From positions 1-5,739 of the forward strand of contig HF972660.1 in NCBI GenBank assembly GCA_000432995.1: 5,739 nucleotides of DNA. Direction: 5' to 3'. This stretch comes from Clostridium sp. CAG:1013 (lineage in GTDB: Bacteria > Bacillota > Clostridia > Oscillospirales > Acutalibacteraceae). Positions 5,494 to 5,739 of the stretch are shown here, piece after piece. The notes beneath the pieces are model-generated. The model ran no database searches. It saw only the letters and a program-made list of their open reading frames with translations, and was not told the origin of the DNA. The stretch's first letter is position 1; every line of letters starts with the position of its first letter. A program made the translations under genes and the position numbers.

Positions 5494-5720
5494 GGCAGCT
5501 GGTAAACAGCCTTCCCTTGGGGCAGGTACACCAGGGCGGGAGCCAAGGTGTCCTCCAGTTGGATCACACAATAGGACCCCGGCTTTCCGCATTTCAGCAC
5601 CACTGAACGCCCTCCACAAGGCAGGATCAGGGATGCCGCTCCTCCTTGCCCTGATTGTGCCAGAACCTGTCCCTTTTCGTCAAGTATTTCGCATAAGATC
5701 CAATTCATTTTTTCTCTCCT

Positions 5721-5739
5721 AAAAAAGGGCGGCTGCCGG
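5721..5739 (-). terminator. Possible right arm of a terminator or attenuator at the window edge
   Basis: On the minus strand the window begins with CCGGCAGCCGCCC followed by TTTTTT (5721-5726), directly before the AGGAG ribosome binding site of the carbohydrate-binding-like gene. A GC-rich arm followed by six T residues is the right half of a typical intrinsic terminator. The left arm would lie beyond 5739, so the hairpin is not proven. It may end the upstream transcript or act as an attenuator in this gene's leader. Confidence 0.35.

Larger units (their letters stand above)
4874..5708 (-). pseudogene. Carbohydrate-binding-like (discoidin-type) protein gene, frameshifted by a 31-bp tandem duplication
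   Basis: Two minus-strand frames belong to one gene. The first starts at ATG 5708 (AGGAG at 5716-5720, 7-base spacing), runs about 75 sensible codons, then continues out of phase to a TGA at 5376-5378 (110 residues). The second carries the conserved part and ends at 4874. The switch falls in a 31-bp tandem duplication (5432-5493). Removing one unit joins them into 267 residues, reading QGEERQGFSPRAFSPGTSVV across the join, then RNLALNPYDSHENKDMFPHA. Residues about 107-257 resemble an F5/8-type-C or CBM32-like galactose-binding jellyroll: AARNAIDG, SWGINRDPQAAWTIDFGR, FSDG, ending TQFEVWG. The protein lacks a signal peptide and would be a cytoplasmic partner of the GtaA-like protein encoded next. 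It may be a decaying pseudogene or a phase-variable gene. No other stop or frameshift is seen, so the damage is recent or reversible. Confidence 0.8.

Noticed and set aside
5128..5619. A 163-codon third minus-strand frame across the duplication
   Set aside because: Its sequence is arginine/glycine/proline-rich out-of-frame translation of the same gene. The conserved motifs fall in the other two frames.
4922..5722. A 266-codon open frame on the plus strand
   Set aside because: It lies antisense to a conserved domain, is proline- and glycine-rich like a shadow frame of GC-rich coding DNA, and has no convincing ribosome binding site or family signature.

Overview
The window looks like chromosomal DNA of a gut-type member of the Bacillota, class Clostridia. 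The support is indirect: strong AGGAGG-type ribosome binding sites, the right-hand end of a Tn916-family integrative element, and flanking protein families common in that group. I would guess an Oscillospirales-like organism, but this comes from remembered family resemblance and not from a search.

Layout. Positions 1 to about 1660 are the recombination end of an integrative and conjugative (or mobilizable) element. It holds a Tn916-type excisionase (43-276), a 123-base leader with two sets of mutually exclusive inverted repeats, and a Tn916-type tyrosine integrase (400-1599). Three copies of TTTACCAA follow, two of them forming a hairpin. Positions 1600-1795 carry the element/chromosome junction, whose exact base I cannot fix, and a doubtful 32-codon ORF. 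A low-molecular-weight protein tyrosine phosphatase (1796-2260, +) then begins the flanking region.

The rest is on the minus strand. An iron-sulfur flavoprotein-type reductase (2277-2894) converges on the phosphatase gene and has its own near-consensus promoter (2917-2945). Upstream of it is a two-gene unit: a carbohydrate-binding-like gene (4874-5708) followed 11 bases later by a cytoplasmic GtaA/glutaminase-A-like alpha/alpha-barrel protein (2985-4862).

The most interesting point is in the first gene of that unit. Its reading frame is broken, and the break coincides exactly with a 31-bp tandem duplication (5432-5493, one mismatch). Deleting one unit on paper restores a continuous 267-residue protein. 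Since 31 is 3x10+1, copy number sets the frame. The gene is therefore either a recent pseudogene or a slip-strand phase-variable ORF. In the open frame its stop codon overlaps the ribosome binding site of the downstream GtaA-like gene, so the duplication may also affect that gene's translation.

The second point of interest is the xis-int leader. There the right arm of a long hairpin could pair with the int ribosome binding site instead, as a candidate RNA switch for integrase expression.
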